Below are positions 15,849-23,176 of a DNA stretch of 36,644 nt, piece after piece; position 1 is the first letter of the stretch; each line of letters opens with the position of its first letter. The notes below the pieces were generated by a model. The model saw only the letters and a list, made by a program, of their open reading frames with translations, searched no databases and was not told the origin of the DNA. Source of the stretch: Oscillatoria salina IIICB1 (GTDB taxonomy: Bacteria > Cyanobacteriota > Cyanobacteriia > Cyanobacteriales > SIO1D9); contig NZ_JAAHBQ010000061.1 in the NCBI RefSeq assembly GCF_020144665.1, positions 1-36,644 on the forward strand. Direction: 5' to 3'. A program made the translations under genes and the position numbers.

Positions 15849-15878
15849 TGTAGAGACGTTGCATGCAACGTCTCTACA
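15849..15878. repeat. GTTGC-palindrome dispersed repeat, copy 2
   Basis: This is a perfect 30-bp palindrome with half-site TGTAGAGACGTTGCA. It lies between the end of the glycosyltransferase gene (15949) and the start of the 41-residue gene (15818), both on the minus strand. It could form a 15-bp stem and end the glycosyltransferase transcript, though no long T run follows. Confidence 0.88.
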
Positions 15879-15948
15879 CAAGATTATCTAGTGCTAACTG
15901 CAATAATTTCAATATTAGTAATTTCACTAATAATTGTAAAATTCATCT

Positions 15949-16911
15949 CTACGCAGAATTGTAAACTGAGAGTAAGAATTTAGGCTGAAAGTAAGTGATG
16001 AGATAACCGAGGAAAATGAGCAATAAAGCAGCAAGAATAATCGGGATAGCGAAAGGTAAATAAAACAAACGATCGCGCTCCTCTGCAAATAGTTTACCAA
16101 CTCGGTTGTCAAATACAGCTAATTTCCCCTGCAATCCAGAAATCGGGTCATTTTCCGCGATTTTTTCTCCTAAAAGCTTTTTTTGCCAGTAGTAATCGTG
16201 TCCGATTAGTAAAAAGCGCCAGAAAAAGTGAGATAATCCAAAGGGAGGTGCGTGGGTTGCTCTTGCTTGGGGTTGTCTCCAAATCTGATAACCAAGACTA
16301 CGCAAGTTGTAAGCGTGGATAGCGCAGTTTCCTCGATATAAAGGTAATTGCGTCGGAATAGGGTTTTTCAGGAAAAATTTGCGTCGGAAAGCAACATTGT
16401 TGAGGAAATATTGAGTAGTTTCGCGAAGTTGCTCCTCGTCAGAATAGTTGGGAAAGATGTATGCTAGAGCCATTGCTGTACCGTAGATTTTTTTTCCTCT
16501 GGTTTTGGTTTCTCCTGCAACTATCTGAATGTTTTCTTGGGTAAAGGGTGTGAGGAGATTTTCTAACCAATGGGTTTCATAGATACAGTCAGAGTCACAA
16601 TAAACCAGTATTTCTCCGGTAGCTATTTCTGCACCGAAAATTTTCGCTTTGTAGTAATCAATTTCTAAAGGTGCGGAATGAATTTTTAGCCAAGGATACT
16701 CGATTTGTACGTTTTCAAGTAAGTTAGTTGGAGTGTCACCACTATCGATTAAAATGACTTCATTAGCAAGTTGAGGTGAGATAGTTTGCTGGGCTAGGGA
16801 TGCTAAAGATTTCGCTAATCCATTGAGATCCGCATTGGCTAAATTTTCCGTTTCTAAAATCATTGAGAAACTGGGTAAGCTAGGGATTGTTTTTTTGCTT
16901 AACCGATCCAT
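15949..16911 (-). CDS. Membrane-anchored family 2 glycosyltransferase
   Basis: With ATG at 16911 the protein has 320 residues. This start has AGGAG 7 bp upstream; a start at 17013 would add 34 residues without family similarity, so I reject it. A GT-A fold is indicated by VILIDSGDTPTNL near the N-terminus, LVYCDSDCIYE as the DXD-type metal and sugar-nucleotide site, and VAFRRKFFLKNP with YRGNCAIHAYNLRSLG in the acceptor half. A single long C-terminal membrane segment (about LPFAIPIILAALLLIFLGYLI) anchors it. It would transfer a sugar at the inner face of a membrane; donor and acceptor are unknown. It is divergent from the ABC exporter gene at 17064, and the two may be linked in export of a modified product. 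Confidence 0.82.
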   Translation of the reverse strand: MDRLSKKTIPSLPSFSMILETENLANADLNGLAKSLASLAQQTISPQLANEVILIDSGDTPTNLLENVQIEYPWLKIHSAPLEIDYYKAKIFGAEIATGEILVYCDSDCIYETHWLENLLTPFTQENIQIVAGETKTRGKKIYGTAMALAYIFPNYSDEEQLRETTQYFLNNVAFRRKFFLKNPIPTQLPLYRGNCAIHAYNLRSLGYQIWRQPQARATHAPPFGLSHFFWRFLLIGHDYYWQKKLLGEKIAENDPISGLQGKLAVFDNRVGKLFAEERDRLFYLPFAIPIILAALLLIFLGYLITYFQPKFLLSVYNSA

Positions 16912-17063
16912 CAAAGACTCCTTTTTCTTAGTAGTAGTTAAGTAGTTGGGCGCAAATAAACCCAAAATAGGGTAGATTGGAGAGTATTTATCGCTTGGGG
17001 CGGATCTCGTCACCTGATGCTCACCAAAGACATTTTACGTCTAGTTTTGCGTAATTACTCACT

Positions 17064-18692
17064 ATGACTCTAATTTACTTGCTACTGGGTTCTTCTTGGC
17101 AAATGGTAGCGATCGCGATCGCTACTGGTTTCTTGAGTGGGGGTAGTAGTGCGGCTTTAATTGCGCTGATGAGTCAAGCTGTAGGTAAGACTACTCCTTC
17201 TGTGTCTCTAGCTTGGGGTTTTGCAGGTTTGGCGATCGCCGCTTTGCTTTCTAGTATTATTACTCGTGTTTTACTAATTCGTCTCTCTCAGGATGCGATT
17301 TATCAGCTTCAGTTACGGCTGAGTCGTCAGATTCTCGCTTCTGAATTATCTCATCTCGAACGACTCGGTTCGCCACGACTCTTGGCAACTTTGACAGAAG
17401 ATGTGCAAGTAATTTCTGATGCGGTTTACGTGCTACCGTTTTTGTGTATCAATGTGGCGATCGTCGTTGGCTGTTTGGTTTATATTACCTGGTTATCGTG
17501 GCAAGTAATGGCGATTATTACCTTTTTATCAGGATTCGCGATCGCTACTGCGGGAATTTTACTCAAACGAGGGAGAAAATTACTTGCTCAAGCGCGTCAA
17601 CATCGCGATCGCCTTTTTCAACACTTCCAAACGATTACCGCAGGTATTAAAGAACTTAAACTACACAGCGATCGCCGTCAAGACTTTTTCCAGCAAGATT
17701 TAGAAGCAACTGCGGCTGAATGTCGTCGCGATTACGTGCGTGGTTTAACTTTATTTGCTACCAATGATAGTTGGGGTAAATCAATCTTCTTTTTTGCGAT
17801 CGGAATTGTCTTATTCGCCCTTCCTCATTATTTTACAATCGACTTACAAATTCTTTCCGCCTACGTTTTGACGTTTACCTTTATTATCGGACCGCTCGAA
17901 AATATCGTCAACAAATTACCATTAATTACCAAAGCGAGTATTGCTTTGGAGAAAATCGAAGCTTTAAATTTATCTTTAGCTAGTAGCGCTGAAACAGCAG
18001 CAAATAACCAACTCAGCCAAATTAACCACACTTGGCATTTCCTAGAGCTAAAAGATGTCACCTATACTTATTACAGCGAATCAGAAGATACCAACTTTAC
18101 TCTCGGTCCTTTAAACCTGAAACTAACACCAGGAGAACTTATTTTTATTATCGGCGGTAACGGTAGCGGCAAGTCTACATTTGCCAAACTCCTCACCGGG
18201 CTTTACCTTCCCGATACAGGCATAATTCAATTAGACGCAAACAAGATCGACTCTCATAACCGAGAATGGTATCGCCAGCATTTTACCGTCATTTTCAGTG
18301 ATTTTTACTTGTTTGACAGACTGCTAGGATTTAGCCAACCAAATCTCGAAGCAAAAGCCCAAGCATACCTGAAACAACTACAACTCGATCGCAAAGTCAA
18401 GATCGAGCAAGGAAAACTTTCTACTACCGCTTTATCTCAAGGACAACGAAAACGATTAGCCTTATTAACAGCTTATCTCGAAGATCGCCCCATTTATTTA
18501 TTTGATGAATGGGCAGCAGATCAAGATCCGATTTTCAAAGAAATTTTTTACACCGAATTACTACCTAGGCTACAACAACAGGGTAAAACAGTAATCGCGA
18601 TCGCCCACGACGATCGCTACTTTTCGGTTGCATCTCGTTTGATTAAACTAGAATACGGCAAAATCCTCTACGATAAGGTGATTGGGAATTAG
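17064..18692 (+). CDS. Cyclic-peptide-type ABC exporter (SyrD/PvdE/YojI family)
   Basis: 542 residues: an N-terminal membrane domain with about six helices (to about residue 300) fused to an ATPase. Walker A is GGNGSGKST, the signature loop is the non-standard ALSQGQRKRLAL, and Walker B with its extension reads YLFDEWAADQDP. The DEWAADQDP form is characteristic of the cyclic peptide transporter family (TIGR01194), which exports siderophores, lipopeptides or microcins. No peptide synthetase or ribosomal-peptide gene lies nearby; only a glycosyltransferase is adjacent. The last residues (V-I-G-N) and the TAG stop lie in the start of a G-rich repeat element, so the C-terminus may have been reshaped. 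Confidence 0.88.
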   Translation: MTLIYLLLGSSWQMVAIAIATGFLSGGSSAALIALMSQAVGKTTPSVSLAWGFAGLAIAALLSSIITRVLLIRLSQDAIYQLQLRLSRQILASELSHLERLGSPRLLATLTEDVQVISDAVYVLPFLCINVAIVVGCLVYITWLSWQVMAIITFLSGFAIATAGILLKRGRKLLAQARQHRDRLFQHFQTITAGIKELKLHSDRRQDFFQQDLEATAAECRRDYVRGLTLFATNDSWGKSIFFFAIGIVLFALPHYFTIDLQILSAYVLTFTFIIGPLENIVNKLPLITKASIALEKIEALNLSLASSAETAANNQLSQINHTWHFLELKDVTYTYYSESEDTNFTLGPLNLKLTPGELIFIIGGNGSGKSTFAKLLTGLYLPDTGIIQLDANKIDSHNREWYRQHFTVIFSDFYLFDRLLGFSQPNLEAKAQAYLKQLQLDRKVKIEQGKLSTTALSQGQRKRLALLTAYLEDRPIYLFDEWAADQDPIFKEIFYTELLPRLQQQGKTVIAIAHDDRYFSVASRLIKLEYGKILYDKVIGN

Positions 18693-18953
18693 GGATTAGG
18701 GATTGGGGACTAGGAATTGGAGATTGAGGTATGTACCAGACGTTGTATGCAACGTCTTGACACCAGTAATCTGTTACCACGTACCTGCATTTACCAGTTA
18801 TGAGTAGGGATTGGGAAGAGGGGGAAGAGGGGGGAGAGGGGGAGACAAGGAAGAGGGGGGAAACAAGGAAGAGGGGGGAGACTGATAACAGTTTACTGCT
18901 ATTTCCCAATCCCCAGTCCCCAATCCCCAATCACCAATCCCCAATCACCAATC
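18681..18953. repeat. Composite repeat element, copy 4
   Basis: The left arm (about 18681-18727) has ATTGGGAATTAGGGATTAGG-type units. The middle carries a GTTGC palindrome (18738-18757), then a purine-rich tract of GGGGAGACAAGGAAGAG units (about 18811-18880). GACTGATAACAGTTTACTG forms the core, and CCCCAAT/CACCAAT heptamers form the right arm (about 18903-18953). It separates the exporter gene from the convergent squalene/phytoene synthase gene and touches the stop codons of both. Confidence 0.85.
18738..18757. repeat. GTTGC-palindrome dispersed repeat, copy 3
   Basis: AGACGTTGTA and TGCAACGTCT form a palindrome with one mismatched pair; it is a shortened copy of the family at 15849 and 20141. 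It is embedded inside the composite element, so one repeat family has either inserted into the other or been trapped by it. Confidence 0.75.
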
Positions 18954-19766
18954 TTAAGCCATCACCTCATCAATCAGAGACAAAACTTCGCTGCGACTCA
19001 ATTTTTCTTGACCAATTGCCATCGCATTCAAAGTTCCATAAGCTAAAGTCAGTGGTATTTTGCAAAAATCTAAAGCCGGACCTACAGGTAAAGCATTAGT
19101 ATAAGCATCAGCAAAAGCGAGATTGCGACGAGCATACTCTTCTACCAAATCCGCACTCCAACCGTCAGGGAAAAAGTCTACACCTCGCTCTAAATCTTCT
19201 CTATGGTTGCGTAAAATATTGACTGCTTGTAAACCTCTGCCAAAACCAAGGGCGTGATTGCGGTTCGTTTGAGTGCCATCATACCAAGCCCAGAGATCCG
19301 ATAAAAGCAATCCTACCGCTCCTGCAACACCAAAAGTATAGCGGTCTAAATCTGCTTCTGAGCGAATATCCCAGTTATTATCAGCCCAATAAGCCATGCG
19401 ATCCGCCATTGCTGCGGTAGCATCCCAAATGCGCGGTGCAACAGCCACAGGAGCGAGTTTTGCCCATTCTCCAATCCGCAGGGTAACTTCTTCAAGTTCA
19501 TCTGAGTTAGAGTCTAAACCTGTACCAAAAGCTTCGACACTAAAGTTATCTACTGCGGCTTGTAAATTCAGGCTAACCTGGCGTAACAATTGTGCTTTAG
19601 TAGCGTTAGTGATTTTCGGACTATCTTCAATTTCATCGATCGCCCGCATACAAAGATAAGCTGATGCTACTGCATCCTGGAGAATAGAGGGTAAACGATT
19701 AATCGGAATGTAGAAAGTTCTACTCGTTTTTTCTAGCATTCCTAATGCCTCTTCTCGCAAATTCAT
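18954..19766 (-). CDS. Squalene/phytoene synthase family protein
   Basis: 270 residues, all-helical prenyl synthase fold. The first metal motif is D44-EIE-D48 in CMRAIDEIEDS. The substrate-binding RYTFGVAGAVG lies at about 142-152. The second motif, usually NxxRDxxED, reads N183-ILR-N187-HRE-D191, with Asn where the first Asp is expected. It is shorter than typical cyanobacterial CrtB (about 300 or more residues) and its first motif is closer to that of squalene synthases. It would join two prenyl diphosphates head to head, if active, to give a C30 or C40 product. The TAA stop is followed at once by the repeat arm. Convergent to the exporter gene; no carotenoid or hopanoid genes nearby. Confidence 0.8.
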   Translation of the reverse strand: MNLREEALGMLEKTSRTFYIPINRLPSILQDAVASAYLCMRAIDEIEDSPKITNATKAQLLRQVSLNLQAAVDNFSVEAFGTGLDSNSDELEEVTLRIGEWAKLAPVAVAPRIWDATAAMADRMAYWADNNWDIRSEADLDRYTFGVAGAVGLLLSDLWAWYDGTQTNRNHALGFGRGLQAVNILRNHREDLERGVDFFPDGWSADLVEEYARRNLAFADAYTNALPVGPALDFCKIPLTLAYGTLNAMAIGQEKLSRSEVLSLIDEVMA

Positions 19767-20001
19767 CGATTTCGCTCCTCACACAAAACTTGTGTAATAG
19801 CATAGTATGTCCCTCGCCTTATCTACCACCGATCTCAAATCGAAGGGTGTGGGTGTGGGAGGAAAACTAACCAAAGCCAAGATTGGGTAGCTCCGCCCTA
19901 TCCTTGAGCGAAAATCAATAATCTAGAGCTATGTTATCTTGAGATTTGGCGATCGCTTTCGGCTACCCTAAAAAAGAAGTTATCCTCTTCTGGTAGTTAT
20001 T

Positions 20002-20097
20002 ATGACTCAACATGATTTTTTAATGTTAGTGCTGTTACTCAGTCCTGGGCTGTTGCTCTCGGTAGCGGTCATGTTTACTTTTGCTAAGGGTGGCTAA
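20002..20097 (+). CDS. 31-residue single-helix membrane peptide
   Basis: ATG 20002 to TAA 20095-20097 encodes a peptide starting MTQHDF, with a hydrophobic span LMLVLLLSPGLLLSVAVMFTF and a short tail AKGG. The layout (short polar N-terminus, one helix with a central Pro-Gly, short basic C-terminus) is like the small subunits of thylakoid complexes, but it matches none that I can name (not PsbM, PsaM, PetN, PetL or Psb30 as I recall them). There is no strong ribosome site. It sits alone in an otherwise gene-free 500-bp gap, which supports it being real. Confidence 0.5.
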   Translation: MTQHDFLMLVLLLSPGLLLSVAVMFTFAKGG

Positions 20098-20140
20098 TCT
20101 AGCCGCGCTCAATTGGCGATCGTTTACCCGCATTTACTAA

Positions 20141-20172
20141 TTGTAGAGACGTTGCATGCAACGTCTCTACAA
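20141..20172. repeat. GTTGC-palindrome dispersed repeat, copy 4
   Basis: This is a perfect 32-bp palindrome with half-site TTGTAGAGACGTTGCA, 43 bp after the stop of the 31-residue gene and 94 bp before the end of the convergent DUF760 gene. It is suitably placed to end transcripts from both sides. Confidence 0.88.
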
Positions 20173-20266
20173 CAATCCCCATACCACATTTTTATTGAAT
20201 TGTCAAGCTAAAAACCAACAAAATCATCTATTCCTCTTAAGAAACGACGAAAAGGAAGATATTAAA

Positions 20267-20587
20267 TCAAAAATCAGGATCGCTCAAAGTTTCATCTAAT
20301 TCCATACGCTGTTCCATTTTCCGCAAAAAATAGCCTGTCATCATAGCGGAAGCGAGGAGATTAGCCAAATTTTCGCGATCGGTAGCAATTTGGACTTGAA
20401 AGTCACCCGCAGGCAAACCACCGACTAATCCCTCGACATTTTGGGCGATAATTTCCCTAATATTAGGAGTAGCCGACTGTGCAACTTGTTCTAATATTTC
20501 TGGGCTTTGCTGTTGAAGATATTCCCAAAGCGGGTTAGCTTCTTTTTCTTTAGCTTCGGAATTTCGGAAATCTGGGTCAAAAATCAT
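20267..20587 (-). CDS. DUF760 family protein
   Basis: 106 residues. The segment NIREIIAQNVEGLVGGLPAG and the closing ENLANLLASAMMTGYFLRKMEQRMELDE are typical of the DUF760 family, found in cyanobacteria and in plastid-targeted plant proteins. No membrane segment. Function of the family is not established, although plant members are discussed in connection with chloroplast proteins. It is the last gene of the minus-strand string that begins at the rhomboid gene, 84 bp after scpB. Confidence 0.85.
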   Translation of the reverse strand: MIFDPDFRNSEAKEKEANPLWEYLQQQSPEILEQVAQSATPNIREIIAQNVEGLVGGLPAGDFQVQIATDRENLANLLASAMMTGYFLRKMEQRMELDETLSDPDF

Positions 20588-20671
20588 TATGACGAGCGAG
20601 AGTTAAACTTGCTTACCTACTACTCTAAACTACCAAAGTAATTTGGTGCCAAGAAAAGGATAAATTTTTGG

Positions 20672-21160
20672 TTAGGATTGTTTTACCCGAGGGAGGACTT
20701 GAGAAAGTCGATCGACCTCAAAATACTGGTAAAACTTATCAGTTAATTCTAACCAATAAGAGCGACCTTCTTCTTGACGGCGTTTGCGGACAAAACCAAG
20801 TTCGACCAATTCTTGAACTTGCTGATAAGCACTGCTACCGCGTAAATCGATCAACTCCGTTTGTAAAATTTTACCTTTAAGAGCGATCGCGGCTAAAGTA
20901 CGCAATGCGCCAGTTCCTAATTCTGCGGGAACGAGATTTTGTAACAACGCTTGAAAAGAAGAACGCAACTGAAGACTGTAGCCGGCGGGAGTTTCCACGA
21001 CTTCAAGGGCGCTATCCCGACGAGCATAGTCCTCGATTAATTCTAACAAAGCATCGAGGGCGGCAGTGCGATCGCAGCCCGCCCAAGCAGCAATTTCAGC
21101 TACAGAAAGTGGTTTACCTTTAAGATAGAGAATGGCTTCGAGTTTGGTGGCTAATCGCAT
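20672..21160 (-). CDS. scpB: Segregation and condensation protein B
   Basis: 162 residues, near the small end for ScpB. Two winged-helix domains are expected. LATKLEAILYLKGKPLSVAEIAAWAG opens the first, and the second contains ALRTLAAIALKGKILQTELIDLRG with YQQVQELVELGFVRKRRQEEGRSYWLELTDKFYQYF, a classic ScpB sequence. ScpB dimers bind ScpA and the SMC ATPase to form the chromosome-compacting complex. scpA and smc are not in the window, as usual for cyanobacteria where these genes are scattered. It starts 21 bp after the ABC ATPase gene, so they are probably co-transcribed. Confidence 0.9.
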   Translation of the reverse strand: MRLATKLEAILYLKGKPLSVAEIAAWAGCDRTAALDALLELIEDYARRDSALEVVETPAGYSLQLRSSFQALLQNLVPAELGTGALRTLAAIALKGKILQTELIDLRGSSAYQQVQELVELGFVRKRRQEEGRSYWLELTDKFYQYFEVDRLSQVLPRVKQS

Positions 21161-21181
21161 GGAAAATAGATGCTGAGATCT

Positions 21182-22036
21182 TTAATCTAACTTGCGTCCA
21201 GTAAGTTCGACGAAAATATCTTCGAGATTAGAGGGACGACTCATCATTCCGGTTTTATCAGGTAACGAGTCAAGATAAGCATTAGCATCAGCCAGAGTTG
21301 GGAAAAACCGTCCTTCAAGACGATCGGCAACTTGTTTAACCACTAATCCTTCTCCATACTTAGAACGCAATTCGGGCAGAGTACCCAGTTCGATTAGTTT
21401 ACCAGTATTCATCACCCCAATGCGATCGCACAAGAATTCTACTTCTTCCATGTAGTGGGTAGTTAACAAAATCGTCATTCCCTGACGATTGAGATCGCGA
21501 ATAATTTCCCAGAGACGACGGCGGTTTTGGGGATCGAGTCCCACAGTAGGTTCATCCAAAAATAAGACTTTCGGTTGATGTAATAACGCCCTGGCGATTT
21601 GTAAGCGGCGTTTCATTCCCCCAGAGAGATTTTTCGCCAACTCTTGACGGCGATCGCTAAGTTCGACATATTCTAACCATTGGTCGATTAATTTTTGTCG
21701 TCGCAGCTTAGGAATATGGTGCATTCGTCCGTGAAACTCCAAATTTTCCCAAACCGTCAAATCCCCATCAACGCTGGTTTGTTGTAAAACGACACCGATA
21801 TTTTCCTTCACTCGCGCCGGATAGCTACTCACCTCAAAACCAGCCACCTCAATGTTACCTTGAGTCGGTCTAGTCAAAGTAATCAGCATCCGAATTGTCG
21901 TTGATTTTCCCGCACCATTGGGACCCAACAAACCAAACATTTCTCCTTCAGGGATATGGAAAGAGAGATCGTCCACAACGGGAACTTTATTGTAAACCTT
22001 GCGGACATTTTCGAGAGAAACAGCGATGTTGGTCAT
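21182..22036 (-). CDS. ABC-2 type transporter ATPase (DrrA/NodI-like)
   Basis: 284 residues. Walker A is LLGPNGAGKST, the signature is LSGGMKRRLQIARALL, and Walker B with D-loop is VLFLDEPTVGLDPQNRRRLWE; the switch His is in LLTTHYMEEVEFLCD. The C-terminal segment with LEGRFFPTLADANAYLDS and MSRPSNLEDIFVELTGRKLD is typical of DrrA-like ATPases. Such subunits pair with an ABC-2 permease that exports lipids, polysaccharides or drugs; no permease gene lies next to it, so the partner must be elsewhere. The gene lies between the Trp-rich protein gene (34 bp) and scpB (21 bp). Confidence 0.92.
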   Translation of the reverse strand: MTNIAVSLENVRKVYNKVPVVDDLSFHIPEGEMFGLLGPNGAGKSTTIRMLITLTRPTQGNIEVAGFEVSSYPARVKENIGVVLQQTSVDGDLTVWENLEFHGRMHHIPKLRRQKLIDQWLEYVELSDRRQELAKNLSGGMKRRLQIARALLHQPKVLFLDEPTVGLDPQNRRRLWEIIRDLNRQGMTILLTTHYMEEVEFLCDRIGVMNTGKLIELGTLPELRSKYGEGLVVKQVADRLEGRFFPTLADANAYLDSLPDKTGMMSRPSNLEDIFVELTGRKLD

Positions 22037-22070
22037 AGTGTGGTAGTGATAAAAATAGCAAAAGCGATCG

Positions 22071-22325
22071 CTAATTGATCGACTCCGAATCTTGATTCAT
22101 TTCTTCGAGAGTTTTCCAACCAGCTAACCAAAGAGAACGATCCTTAAGTTGTTTCGCATTCAGCCAAAAACGGACATGAGGATCGCAAGAAGCGACCATT
22201 TCCGCAAAGACAAACTTACCTTGATTTTTGCGGTTAACGACTTCAAAATGTCGCCAGCCCCAAGTTTGTTGACAAGCTGTCCATTTTGAACCTACGAGAT
22301 GAGGGAACTTTTGTTTCTTCGGCAT
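22071..22325 (-). CDS. TIGR02450 family Trp-rich protein
   Basis: 84 residues with six Trp, several at conserved places: GSKWTACQQTWGWRHFEVV, RFWLNAKQLKDRSLWLAGW. This matches the small tryptophan-rich TIGR02450 family found in cyanobacteria and some proteobacteria. No function is established. It lies in the string rhomboid > this > ABC ATPase > scpB. Confidence 0.88.
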   Translation of the reverse strand: MPKKQKFPHLVGSKWTACQQTWGWRHFEVVNRKNQGKFVFAEMVASCDPHVRFWLNAKQLKDRSLWLAGWKTLEEMNQDSESIN

Positions 22326-22332
22326 AGGTAAG

Positions 22333-22365
22333 AGGCGTACCGCCAGGTCGGCGTAGCCATCGCGG
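22333..22365. repeat. Short GC-rich repeat-like tract
   Basis: The tract reads AGGCGTACCGCC, then AGGTC, then GGCGTAGCCATCGC. It is clearly richer in GC than its surroundings, and its inner parts are near reverse complements. It resembles short dispersed GC-rich repeats of cyanobacteria containing GCGTAGCCATCGC, as I recall them. It fills the gap between the rhomboid stop and the next start. Confidence 0.35.
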
Positions 22366-22379
22366 CACTAACTAGCATA

Positions 22380-22973
22380 CTACTGACCGAAGTAGCGTTT
22401 CTCTCGCGCTACCAAGTAAGCCGCAACTACACCACCGAAAAAGCCAAACAAATGTCCTTCCCAAGAAATTCCCTCTTGGATAGGTAAAACGCCCCAAATC
22501 AAGCCACCGTAAAGAAAACCCACCACGACAGACAAGAAAATCGAAGGTATATTGCGTTGAAATAAGCCTCTAAAGAGGAGAAAACCCAGATAACCAAAGA
22601 TTACCCCACTCGCACCAATATGAAAACCTGGTGCGCCAAATAGCCAAACTCCCAACCCACCGATAAGCATTGAAAGTATAGTCACAACAAAAAAGTCACT
22701 CGTTTCTTGCAACATCACGAACCAACCCAAAACCAGAAATGGTAAGCTATTGGCAATTAAATGGGCAAAATCGCCATGTAGAAAAGGTGCCAACAAGATT
22801 CCTCGAAGTCCGATCGCGTGACGCGGTATAATTCCAAAGCGATCCAATCCACCTTGTAAAACAAAGCGATCGACAATTTCTGTAATCCAGAAAACAGCAA
22901 CAGTTCCCGAAAGGATCGTAGCTTGGGTTTTCAGTTCTCTAGCGAGGGAAGATTTAGTTGGCTGACTGCTCAT
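22380..22973 (-). CDS. Rhomboid-family intramembrane serine protease
   Basis: I place the start at ATG 22973 (197 residues), because CAGGAG lies 6 bp before it; an ATG at 23015 would put that ribosome site inside the gene. Six membrane segments are visible. The catalytic Ser122 lies in GASGVIFGYLGF and its partner His174 in EGHLFGFFGGVVAAYL. The HGDFAHLIANSLPFLVLG motif (about 66-83) is the rhomboid HxxxN-type region. It would cut membrane proteins within or near their helices; substrates are unknown. First gene of a likely five-gene minus-strand transcript. Confidence 0.9.
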   Translation of the reverse strand: MSSQPTKSSLARELKTQATILSGTVAVFWITEIVDRFVLQGGLDRFGIIPRHAIGLRGILLAPFLHGDFAHLIANSLPFLVLGWFVMLQETSDFFVVTILSMLIGGLGVWLFGAPGFHIGASGVIFGYLGFLLFRGLFQRNIPSIFLSVVVGFLYGGLIWGVLPIQEGISWEGHLFGFFGGVVAAYLVAREKRYFGQ

Positions 22974-23176
22974 AATTTCTCCTGTTGGGATTGTCAAAGC
23001 ATGATTTATTTCCAAGGTAACAAAGTAAATTCCTACTAAGTAGCTAGATCGCGATCGCGAAAATTGTCTACATTGAACAGATAGACATCCGCAATATCAA
23101 CCTAGGCATCTCGTCTATCAACTGTTAAAGTCGAATCAGCATCAAAGCTAACGCGATCGCACTTCTTTTCTTACCT

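Noticed and set aside
16912-17013. N-terminal extension of the glycosyltransferase to ATG 17013
   Set aside because: The extra 34 residues show no family features and contain the AGGAG site that serves the ATG at 16911.
22974-23015. Rhomboid start at ATG 23015
   Set aside because: A proper AGGAG lies directly before ATG 22973; the longer form would place it inside the coding region.
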